Part shown: one piece after another, positions 1 to 5,212 of the stretch
How the letters are laid out: every line of letters starts with the position of its first letter
How positions within the stretch are numbered: position 1 is the first letter of the stretch
Assembly (NCBI GenBank): GCA_016210895.1
Contig: JACQTG010000170.1
Location: 1 to 7,267, forward strand
Direction: 5' to 3'
Length of the DNA: 7,267 bases
From: Acidobacteriota bacterium
GTDB taxonomy: Bacteria; Acidobacteriota; Terriglobia; Acidoferrales; 2-02-FULL-67-57
Program-made: the position numbers and the translations under genes
Notes under the pieces: generated by a model
Told to the model about the DNA's origin: nothing
What the model saw: the letters and a program-made list of their open reading frames with translations, nothing else
The model's database searches: none

Positions 1-2
1 GG

Positions 3-53
3 GAAATTCTTAGCGATCCCGGAGAGCTTGCCCGAGAGCGCGGCCCATCGTAA
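3..53 (+). CDS. Possible C-terminal tail of a plus-strand gene (partial)
   Basis: From base 3 one plus-strand frame reads 16 codons and ends at a TAA (51-53). The visible residues end in EILSDPGELARERGPS. This charged, helical tail with a 'L-S-D-P-x-E-L' pattern is the sort seen at the C-terminus of many glycosyltransferase-like proteins. The piece is far too short to assign a family. It is included only because the rest of bases 1-102 has no other gene candidate and the next gene (minus strand) ends at 103. It may be chance. Confidence 0.2.
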   Translation, partial: EILSDPGELARERGPS

Positions 54-102
54 GCGGGTGCGTGAGAGCAAGAAGAAGGTAGTGCACTTTCACGTTGTTC
101 TT

Positions 103-465
103 TCAGGAAGCTTCGCGCCGGTGCCAGTACTCGCGAAACGCTTCCACCCGTTCCCCCTTGAATTCCGCGATCAGCACCCCACGCAAGTCACGGCGCTTGC
201 CGGTGGGAATGTGCGTATAGCGGCAGCCCCACTCGGCGATGAGAACATTTCCCCGCACCACTGGCTCCCGCACGAGAAAGTCAATGTCTTTCTGCGTGCT
301 GGTGGCGTTTTGCCAGTAGGTGCGGATGGCCTCGCGGCCCACCAGCGGCTCGCCGAAGGGGTCTTCGTGGTACGTGGCATGGTCGCAAAACAGCGATGCT
401 GCCAGCTCGGCGTCCCGCGTCTCCCATGCTTTGGCATAGGTATCGAGAAACTTCCTTGCATTCAT
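103..465 (-). CDS. SnoaL-like / NTF2-fold small protein
   Basis: A 120-residue protein of the nuclear-transport-factor-2 (SnoaL-like) superfamily, a cone-shaped alpha+beta fold used by small isomerases, hydrolases and many uncharacterised ligand-binding proteins. The usual signature is visible: an N-terminal helix (FLDTYAKAWETRDAELAASLF), then a 'D-H-A-T-Y-H-E-D-P' segment, 'G-R-E-A-I-R-T-Y-W' and a C-terminal strand ending 'V-E-A-F-R-E-Y-W-H'. Length fits the family. There is no signal peptide or membrane segment, so it should be cytosolic. The ATG at 465 is chosen over an upstream in-frame start at 525 because GGGAGGAG (plus 471-478) lies 5 nt before it. A weak promoter is possible (TTGACG at 530-535, 18-nt spacer, TAGGCT at 506-511, minus strand). 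It is transcribed away from panB. Substrate unknown. Confidence 0.8.
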   Translation of the reverse strand: MNARKFLDTYAKAWETRDAELAASLFCDHATYHEDPFGEPLVGREAIRTYWQNATSTQKDIDFLVREPVVRGNVLIAEWGCRYTHIPTGKRRDLRGVLIAEFKGERVEAFREYWHRREAS

Positions 466-480
466 CGCGACTCCTCCCGC

Positions 481-497
481 CCCGAACGTGCTTCGGG
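481..497. other. Small inverted repeat upstream of the SnoaL-like gene
   Basis: CCCGAA and TTCGGG are perfect 6-bp complements separated by 5 nt. In the transcript of the minus-strand SnoaL-like gene this would form a hairpin just 5' of the Shine-Dalgarno sequence. There is no following T-run, so it does not look like an intrinsic terminator. A second 5-bp repeat (CGTCG/CGACG) lies at 527-541. Function unknown; either could be chance in GC-rich DNA. Confidence 0.3.
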
Positions 498-587
498 TTG
501 CGCGAAGCCTACTGCTCCAAGCCATTCGTCGTCAACCGACGCGCCCGGCCGACTTTCTTCTTCGTAGCGCCAACCTGTCGAAGCCTG

Positions 588-616
588 TTGCCAAACTCGC
601 TGAGTTGTACTCTAAT
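588..616 (+). promoter_or_regulatory. Candidate sigma70 promoter of the panB operon
   Basis: TTGCCA (588-593) and TCTAAT (611-616) each match the -35 and -10 consensus at five of six positions and are separated by exactly 17 nt. Transcription would start near 623, giving a leader of about 40 nt before the panB ATG at 662. This is the best promoter-like match in the 196-bp divergent gap between the SnoaL-like gene and panB. Confidence 0.55.
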
Positions 617-661
617 AGGCGCAGAGACGACACCCCAAGGGGGTCGTACTCGGAGGCTACA

Positions 662-1540
662 ATGAGTCCCCACCTGCCCGAACGGGCCGGACGGGAGATG
701 CGAGTCACCGTACCGGCGATCCTGGAAAAGAAAGCCCGCGGCGAAAAAATCACCTGCCTGACGGCCTACGACTATCCCACGGCGCGTCTCGTGGACGAAG
801 CCGGCGTAGATATGATTCTCGTCGGCGACTCGCTCGGCATGGTCGTGCTCGGCTACGAGAACACGCTCCCGGTGACGCTTGAGGAAATGCTCCACCACAC
901 ATGCGCTGTCCGCCGCGCTGTGCGGCGCGCGCTCCTGATTGCCGATATGCCCTTCGGCAGCTTCCACCTCGGCGTCGATGCCGCCGTCTCGAACGCCATC
1001 CGCTTCGTCAAGGAGGCGGGAGCCGAGGCGGTCAAGATTGAAGGCGGTGAGAAGCGCCTCGAGCTGGTGCTGCGGCTGCGCGAGGTGGAAATCCCCGTGA
1101 TGGGCCACATCGGGCTGACCCCGCAGTCGGTCCACGCCTTCGGTGGTTTCAAGGTGCAGGGCAAGACGCTGGCCGCCGCCGAAGCCCTGCTCCGCGACGC
1201 CCGAGCGCTCGAAGCCGCCGGCGCCTTCTCCCTTGTGCTCGAAGGCATCCCGCTCGAGGTCGCCGAGTGGATTACGCGGGAGGTGAAGATTCCCACCATC
1301 GGCATCGGAGCCGGGCCGGGCTGCGACGGCCAAGTGCTCGTCTTCCACGACCTGCTGGGATTGAGCTTTGGCGTGGAGCCGAAGTTTGTCCGCCGCTACG
1401 CCGACCTCAAAACCACCATCACGAGTGCCGTGCGCTCTTTCTGCTCGGATGTCGCGGCCGGGCGCTTCCCTGCTGAGGCGGAGGCCTACCATCTGCCGCC
1501 GGACGTACACCAGCATTGGCTCGCACGAACATCCGGCTAG
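662..1540 (+). CDS. panB: 3-methyl-2-oxobutanoate hydroxymethyltransferase (ketopantoate hydroxymethyltransferase)
   Basis: PanB transfers a one-carbon unit from 5,10-methylene-tetrahydrofolate to alpha-ketoisovalerate to give ketopantoate, the first committed step of pantothenate (CoA precursor) synthesis in the cytosol. The 292-residue product aligns along its length with E. coli PanB (264 aa). The Mg2+/substrate and catalytic residues are all present: D56 (VGDSLGM), D95 (ADMPF), K125 and E127 (VKIEGG) and E194 (LEGIP), equivalent to E. coli D45, D84, K112, E114 and E181. 'GHIGLTPQSV' and 'GIGAG' are also intact. The ATG at 662 is preferred because GGAGG (652-656) lies 5 nt upstream; an internal ATG at 698 would suit the family start but lacks a well-spaced site. 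The frame is open further upstream to 488, but that part is unlike PanB. It heads an operon with the DinB-like gene and panC. Confidence 0.96.
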   Translation: MSPHLPERAGREMRVTVPAILEKKARGEKITCLTAYDYPTARLVDEAGVDMILVGDSLGMVVLGYENTLPVTLEEMLHHTCAVRRAVRRALLIADMPFGSFHLGVDAAVSNAIRFVKEAGAEAVKIEGGEKRLELVLRLREVEIPVMGHIGLTPQSVHAFGGFKVQGKTLAAAEALLRDARALEAAGAFSLVLEGIPLEVAEWITREVKIPTIGIGAGPGCDGQVLVFHDLLGLSFGVEPKFVRRYADLKTTITSAVRSFCSDVAAGRFPAEAEAYHLPPDVHQHWLARTSG

Positions 1541-1557
1541 GACGAAAGGAGACCGCC

Positions 1558-2073
1558 ATGTTTCCCGTGGCAACCCTGCGGGAACTCTTCGACTACAACT
1601 ACTGGGCGCGCGACCGCCAACTCGAAGCCTGCGCCACGCTCAGCCAGGAGCAGTTTCGGCAACCCCTGGGCAACAGTTTTTCTTCCCTCCGCGACACGCT
1701 CGCCCACTTGCTCGTCTGCGAATGGATATGGCTGGAGCGCTGGCGCGGCCGCTCGCCCACCCAGGCCGATGTCCGGGAGTTCGACGCTGAGAACTTTCCT
1801 GCGCTGGCAGCACTCCGCGAGCGGTGGAGCGCCGTGGAGCGCGAGGTGCACGCCTATCTTGCGAATCTAAAGGAAGCGGAATTGGCCCAACCGCTCAGCT
1901 ACGTGAACCTGAAGGGCGAACAGTGGACCTATCCCCGCTGGCAAACCCTCCTCCACCTCGTCAATCACCAGACCTATCACCGCGGTCAGGTAACCACCTT
2001 GCTCCGACAACTGGGGGCACAACCTCCGGCGGTTGACCTGCTCGTGGCCTACGATTCCGGTCTGGGTGCATGA
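1558..2073 (+). CDS. DinB/YfiT-family metal-binding four-helix protein
   Basis: A 171-residue protein of the DinB-like superfamily, metal-binding four-helix bundles that include bacillithiol, mycothiol and glutathione S-transferases, hydrolases and damage-inducible proteins of unknown activity. The three histidines expected to bind the metal are H50 ('L-A-H-L-L' on helix 2), H137 and H141 ('N-H-Q-T-Y-H-R-G-Q' on helix 4). The helix-2 pattern 'E-W-I-W-L-E-R-W-R-G' is also typical. There is no signal peptide. The ATG at 1558 is supported by AAAGGAGA (1545-1552). The gene starts 17 nt after panB stops, and its TGA overlaps the panC start (ATGA at 2070-2073), so it should be co-transcribed and translationally coupled to panC. 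The family does not reveal the substrate, and no link to pantothenate is known to me. Confidence 0.85.
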   Translation: MFPVATLRELFDYNYWARDRQLEACATLSQEQFRQPLGNSFSSLRDTLAHLLVCEWIWLERWRGRSPTQADVREFDAENFPALAALRERWSAVEREVHAYLANLKEAELAQPLSYVNLKGEQWTYPRWQTLLHLVNHQTYHRGQVTTLLRQLGAQPPAVDLLVAYDSGLGA

Positions 2074-2942
2074 AGACGCTGACACGCATGGCGGAGATGC
2101 AGACCGCCGCGGTGGGCGTGCGCGGCGTGGGCCAGCGCATTGGCTTCGTGCCCACGATGGGCGCGCTGCACGAAGGTCACCTCTCGCTCGTGCGGCGCGC
2201 CAAGCAGGAAACCCAGGTTACGGTCGTCTCCATCTTTGTCAACCCCACACAGTTTGGCCCGCAGGAGGACTACCAGCAATACCCTCGCGACTTCGACCGC
2301 GATACGCGACTGCTCCGCGAGGCCGGCGTGGACATCCTGTTTGCTCCTCCGGTGGAAGAAATCTATCCACCCGATTTTCAAACCTACGTCACAGTCGAGC
2401 GGGTGAGCGCGCCCCTTGAAGGCGAGTCCCGGCCGGGGCACTTCCGCGGCGTCACGACAGTCGTGGCCAAGCTGCTGCAGATGGTTGCGCCGCAGCGCGC
2501 CTACTTCGGCCGGAAGGATGCGCAGCAGTGCGCCGTGGTGCGGCAGCTCGTGCGCGACCTCAACCTGCCGGTGGAAATCGTTGTCTGCCCCATCGTGCGC
2601 GAGCCCGACGGCTTGGCCATGAGCTCCCGCAACGCTTATCTCAACCCAGAAGAGCGTGCCGCCGCCTGTATCCTCTACCAAAGCCTCTGCCATGCCCGCG
2701 ACCTCATCCGAGCCGGTGAGCGCACATCTGAACGGCTCCTGGATGCAATGCGCCAGCTCATTGCCCGTGAGCCGCGCGCTCGCATTGACTATGTCGAAGT
2801 CGTCGATCCCGAGCCGTTCACGCCTAAACCACGCGTGGAAGGTCGGGCACTGATTGCCCTGGCGGTCTGGATCGGCGGCACGCGGCTGATCGACAACCTG
2901 CTGGTTGAAGAGTTGCCAACCGGCTTCACTTTCCACCTCTGA
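2070..2942 (+). CDS. panC: Pantothenate synthetase (pantoate--beta-alanine ligase)
   Basis: PanC activates pantoate with ATP to pantoyl-adenylate and condenses it with beta-alanine to make pantothenate. It belongs to the cytidylyltransferase-like HIGH-motif superfamily. The 290-residue product is of normal length. Visible motifs are 'PTMGALHEGH' with the HIGH-type tetrad at residues 34-37, 'SIFVNPTQF' (54-62) for pantoate binding, 'PGHFRGV' (122-128), 'GRKDAQQ' (147-153) and the KMSKS-like 'MSSRN' (184-188). The C-terminal dimer/lid domain ends in 'ARIDYVEVVD' and 'RLIDN'-like segments as usual. The start at 2070 overlaps the upstream stop by 4 nt and has only a weak Shine-Dalgarno, consistent with translational coupling. 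A later ATG (2088) is possible. PanB plus PanC imply that PanE/IlvC and PanD functions are encoded elsewhere. Confidence 0.96.
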   Translation: MKTLTRMAEMQTAAVGVRGVGQRIGFVPTMGALHEGHLSLVRRAKQETQVTVVSIFVNPTQFGPQEDYQQYPRDFDRDTRLLREAGVDILFAPPVEEIYPPDFQTYVTVERVSAPLEGESRPGHFRGVTTVVAKLLQMVAPQRAYFGRKDAQQCAVVRQLVRDLNLPVEIVVCPIVREPDGLAMSSRNAYLNPEERAAACILYQSLCHARDLIRAGERTSERLLDAMRQLIAREPRARIDYVEVVDPEPFTPKPRVEGRALIALAVWIGGTRLIDNLLVEELPTGFTFHL

Positions 2943-3042
2943 TCCGTGACTCCTATCGAGGCAACCCCGCGCCCGGAGAGCGAATCTGGGAAAGATGACG
3001 CATTCGGTCTGTCGTCTGTCAGCGGAGCGTGCTAAGCTTGCC

Positions 3043-3048
3043 CATAAT
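3043..3048 (+). promoter_or_regulatory. Possible -10 element ahead of the lipoprotein gene
   Basis: CATAAT matches the -10 consensus at five of six positions and lies 31 nt upstream of the ATG at 3080, in the 137-bp gap after panC. No convincing -35 is found at 16-18 nt upstream (CTGTCA at 3016-3021 is too far), so the call is weak. I see no hairpin followed by a T-run in this gap, so no panC terminator is called. Confidence 0.25.
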
Positions 3049-3079
3049 GACATCAGGTAGCACAGAGGAGACCCCACCG

Positions 3080-3727
3080 ATGCGAACGAAATCACTGGTC
3101 GTATTCGTGGCCCTAGTAGCTGGCCTGGGACTGCTCGCCTGCCAGCAAGCCACCCAGGAATCCGGAACCGAGCAACCACAGGCCACGCAACGGGCAGCCA
3201 GAACCACCCCCAAGCCCGCGCCCGTGACGCTGCCGGCCGGCACAGAGTTGCGCGTTTCTCTGCTCGACCGGCTCAGTTCGGACGATAACCAAACCGGCGA
3301 TACGTTCAGCGGCACACTGGACGAGCCGATCGTCCTGAACGGCAAACAAGTCGTCCCGAAATACGCCAAGGTCCAGGGCAAAGTCGACAAGGCGGTGAAG
3401 TCCGGCCGACTCAAGCAGCGCGCCGAGCTCTGGGTAACTGTGACCGCGCTCGAAGTGGGTGGGAAGAGCTACACGATTTCCACCAGCACCGCCGGACAAA
3501 AAGAAGGCAGCAAGGCCACGCGGGACGTCGTTCTCATCGGTGGCGGAGCCGGCGCCGGCGCCGCCATCGGCGGCGCCACCGGCGGCGGCAAGGGTGCGGG
3601 CATCGGTGCGGCCATCGGTGCGGGCGCCGGTACGGCCGCCGCGGCGCTCACCGGCAAGCGGGACGTCGTCTACCCGCCGGAAACCGTGGTGCTGTTTCGC
3701 CTGAGCGAACCGGTAACGCTCCGCTAG
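3080..3727 (+). CDS. Glycine-zipper lipoprotein, paralogue of the next gene
   Basis: I do not recognise a named gene. The 215-residue product starts with a lipoprotein signal (R-T-K, a hydrophobic run, lipobox L-L-A-C with Cys21), so it is probably acylated and held at the outer or inner membrane. A Thr/Ala/Pro/Gln-rich linker (about 22-50) leads to a beta-rich core (about 51-140) with 'P-A-G-T-E-L-R-V-S-L-L-D' and 'G-R-L-K-Q-R-A-E-L'. A glycine zipper (about 152-191, many GxxxG/AxxxG repeats) is followed by a short closing segment 'P-P-E-T-V-V-L-F-R-L'. Glycine zippers usually mediate helix packing in membranes. The ATG at 3080 follows AGAGGAG (3064-3070) and puts the signal at the N-terminus; an upstream in-frame start would not. 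The next gene, 50 nt downstream, shares the core and zipper. Function unknown; an envelope role is inferred. Confidence 0.8.
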   Translation: MRTKSLVVFVALVAGLGLLACQQATQESGTEQPQATQRAARTTPKPAPVTLPAGTELRVSLLDRLSSDDNQTGDTFSGTLDEPIVLNGKQVVPKYAKVQGKVDKAVKSGRLKQRAELWVTVTALEVGGKSYTISTSTAGQKEGSKATRDVVLIGGGAGAGAAIGGATGGGKGAGIGAAIGAGAGTAAAALTGKRDVVYPPETVVLFRLSEPVTLR

Positions 3728-3777
3728 CACGCCCGAAAGGGATTGACAAGCAAGATTGGGTAACGAGGGAAGGTTCA

Positions 3778-4680
3778 ATGAACAAAACCGTACGTCTGAT
3801 TCTGTTGTTTATCGTCGTCTTTGCGGTGGGCTTTGCCGCGTCCCATTTCTGGAAGGCGTCGCGCAAAGCCCCTGAGGTCGCCGAGCTGGCCCCGGCACCC
3901 GCAGCCGCGCCGCCGGCGCCGGAAGTCGCTCCGCCGCCGGCCCCGGAGCCTGCGCCTGAACCCGCTCGTCCGGCTGCGCGGCCGCGTTCGCGACCCGCAA
4001 CCCAGCCCTCTTCACCGCGTCCTGCATCGCAGCCAGCTCCGGCTTCGGCTCCCTACACACCACCGCCACCCGAGCCGACTCCAGCTCCCCGGACGGAACC
4101 ATCTCGTGCTGCTCGTACGCGTCAGGTGAGCGTTCCTCAAGGGACAGAACTGCTACTTGTGCTGAACACCGCCTTAAGTACTAAAACCGCCCAGCCCGAC
4201 GATGCCTTCACCGCCACGGTCAAACAGCCCGTGCAGGTGGGCGATATCGCTGCCATTCCCGAAGGCAGCCTGGTTCGTGGACGCGTCGCCCATGTCCAGC
4301 GCGCCGGGCGCGTCAAAGGCCGCGCAGAACTGGGCTTGGAGTTCATCGAGGTCGAGCTCCCTGGCGGCCGCACCTATGATCTCGCCGCTTCACTGGCTCA
4401 ACTGGATCAAGGTGAAAAAGAAACCGTTGGTGAGGAAGGCCAGATCGAAGGCGAGGGCAGCAAGAAGCGCGACGCAGTCACGATCGGGGCGGCCGGCGGC
4501 ATCGGTGCGGTTATCGGTGCTATTGCCGGGGGCAAGAAAGGCGCGGGTACGGGTGCGGCCACCGGCGCCGGTGCGGGCGCAGCCATCGTGTTGCTGACCC
4601 GCGGCAAAGATGTCGAGCTGGCCCAGGGCTCGGAGATTGCCGTCAAGCTCGACCGCCCGCTGGTGGTGGAAGTGAAGTAG
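3778..4680 (+). CDS. Membrane-anchored, proline-rich glycine-zipper protein
   Basis: Not a named gene. The 300-residue product has one N-terminal transmembrane helix (about residues 5-22, preceded by Lys/Arg, so N-in). It continues with a long Ala/Pro/Glu/Arg-rich stretch (about 31-115) resembling the periplasm-spanning linker of TonB-like proteins. The core (about 119-233) is clearly related to that of the preceding lipoprotein: 'P-Q-G-T-E-L-L-L-V-L' matches 'P-A-G-T-E-L-R-V-S-L', and 'G-R-V-K-G-R-A-E-L' matches 'G-R-L-K-Q-R-A-E-L'. A glycine zipper (about 234-274) and a short C-terminal strand follow in the same order. GGGAAGG precedes the ATG. The two genes probably arose by tandem duplication and may be one transcription unit. 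The different anchors, lipid versus inner-membrane helix, suggest two sides of the envelope; this is inference. It is convergent with the peroxiredoxin gene, with 10 nt between the stops. Confidence 0.8.
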   Translation: MNKTVRLILLFIVVFAVGFAASHFWKASRKAPEVAELAPAPAAAPPAPEVAPPPAPEPAPEPARPAARPRSRPATQPSSPRPASQPAPASAPYTPPPPEPTPAPRTEPSRAARTRQVSVPQGTELLLVLNTALSTKTAQPDDAFTATVKQPVQVGDIAAIPEGSLVRGRVAHVQRAGRVKGRAELGLEFIEVELPGGRTYDLAASLAQLDQGEKETVGEEGQIEGEGSKKRDAVTIGAAGGIGAVIGAIAGGKKGAGTGAATGAGAGAAIVLLTRGKDVELAQGSEIAVKLDRPLVVEVK

Positions 4681-4690
4681 GGCTGCCGGT

Positions 4691-5146
4691 TCAGCGCAGC
4701 GCTGCCAGGACTTCCTCGGCGTGCTGGCCTGGCCGAACACTGGGGAAAACCTTCTGGATCGTGCCATCGGGCCCAATCAGGTAGGTGCTGCGCACGATCC
4801 CCATGTACTTTTTCCCCAGAAACTTCTTCTGCTGCCAGACACCGTAGGCCTTGAGCATGGTCTTCTCACCGTCCGAGAGCAAGGTGAAGTTCAGCTTGTG
4901 CTTGCGCTTGAACTTGGCCAGGGTTTCGGGCTTGTCGGCGGAGCAGCCGAGAATGGCGGCGTTGCGCGCGTCGAACTTGGCCTTGGCGTCACGAAACTCG
5001 TGCGCCTCGGTGGTTCAACCCGGGGTCAGGGCCTTGGGGAAAAAGTAAAGAACAACCGCCTTGCCACGGAAGTCGCGCAAGCTGACGCTTGAGCCGTCAT
5101 CCGTTGGCAGGCGAAAGTCCGGGGCTCTCTCGCCCTCCTTGAGCAT
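4691..5146 (-). CDS. Bcp/PrxQ-type peroxiredoxin, probable selenoprotein (UGA at active-site position 44)
   Basis: Thiol (here selenol) peroxidase of the Bcp/PrxQ peroxiredoxin family, reducing H2O2 and organic hydroperoxides in the cytosol. Reading the UGA at 5017-5015 as one residue gives 151 residues, against about 156 for E. coli Bcp. Both halves are in the same frame and match Bcp throughout: 'A-P-D-F-R-L-P-T-D-D-G', 'V-V-L-Y-F-F-P-K-A-L-T-P-G-(UGA)-T-T-E-A', 'S-A-D-K-P-E', 'L-N-F-T-L-L-S-D', 'Y-G-V-W' and 'R-S-T-Y-L-I-G-P-D-G'. In E. coli Bcp the residue after TPG is the peroxidatic Cys, so the UGA replaces it in PxxxTxxC (P37, T41, position 44); the helper Arg (R119) is kept. The usual resolving Cys five residues on is His49, and Cys68 is the only cysteine. 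GGGAGGA (5151-5157) sets the ATG at 5146. A SECIS-like hairpin follows the UGA. Conventional gene callers would split or truncate it. The alternative is a recent nonsense mutation or a sequencing error. Confidence 0.85.
4985..5006 (-). promoter_or_regulatory. Candidate bacterial SECIS element
   Basis: In the peroxiredoxin mRNA, a hairpin begins 8 nt after the UGA. GGCG pairs with CGCC at the base (4 bp), a single A is bulged on the 3' side, then CACGA pairs with UCGUG (5 bp), leaving the apical loop GUU (or AGUUU if the closing A-U is open). The loop lies 17-21 nt past the UGA. Known bacterial SECIS elements sit directly after the UGA inside the coding region, have a short apical loop with a G in its first positions and often a bulge in the stem; SelB binds the loop G/U. 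The fit is by eye. Unlike E. coli fdhF, the bulge is an A on the 3' side. Confidence 0.7.
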
Positions 5147-5181
5147 CCTATCCTCCCTTGGTGCACCCGCGCGCGACATCT

Positions 5182-5212
5182 TACAATAAGAGCCCCGCGT
5201 GGAGGCTGCCAA
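5182..5212. promoter_or_regulatory. Divergent promoter region between peroxiredoxin and amidohydrolase genes
   Basis: The 65-bp gap between the two start codons holds overlapping -10-like boxes on both strands. On the plus strand TACAAT (5182-5187, five of six) has only a poor -35 (TTGGTG, 5158-5163, 18-nt spacer) and would start transcripts about 18 nt before the amidohydrolase ATG. On the minus strand TTGGCA (5212-5207) and TATTGT (5188-5183) are 18 nt apart and would serve the peroxiredoxin. If both are used, the two polymerases would compete. Confidence 0.35.

Noticed and set aside
28..567. Long plus-strand open frame over the SnoaL-like gene
   Set aside because: It is antisense to a recognisable gene with its own Shine-Dalgarno, and its product has low-complexity, non-family character.
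2049..3179. Long minus-strand open frame over panC
   Set aside because: A GC-rich antisense shadow of panC; the product resembles no protein family. The same applies to the minus-strand frames over panB (509-1573) and the amidohydrolase (5026-6318).
3540..3660. GGC-rich repeats as a DNA repeat element
   Set aside because: They encode the glycine zipper of the lipoprotein; the repeat is explained by the protein.
3743..3748. Perfect -35 box TTGACA between the two glycine-zipper genes
   Set aside because: No -10-like hexamer lies 16-18 nt downstream, so a separate promoter for the second gene is not supported.
4696..4705. 10-bp palindrome GCAGCGCTGC at the convergent gene ends
   Set aside because: It lies inside the peroxiredoxin C-terminal codons, has no loop or T-run, and is easily produced by chance in GC-rich coding DNA.
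4691..5146. Peroxiredoxin pseudogene split by a stop codon
   Set aside because: The only lesion is a UGA on the catalytic Cys codon, followed by a SECIS-like hairpin, with the rest of the gene intact. Selenocysteine is the simpler reading, though a sequencing error or point mutation cannot be excluded from one sequence.
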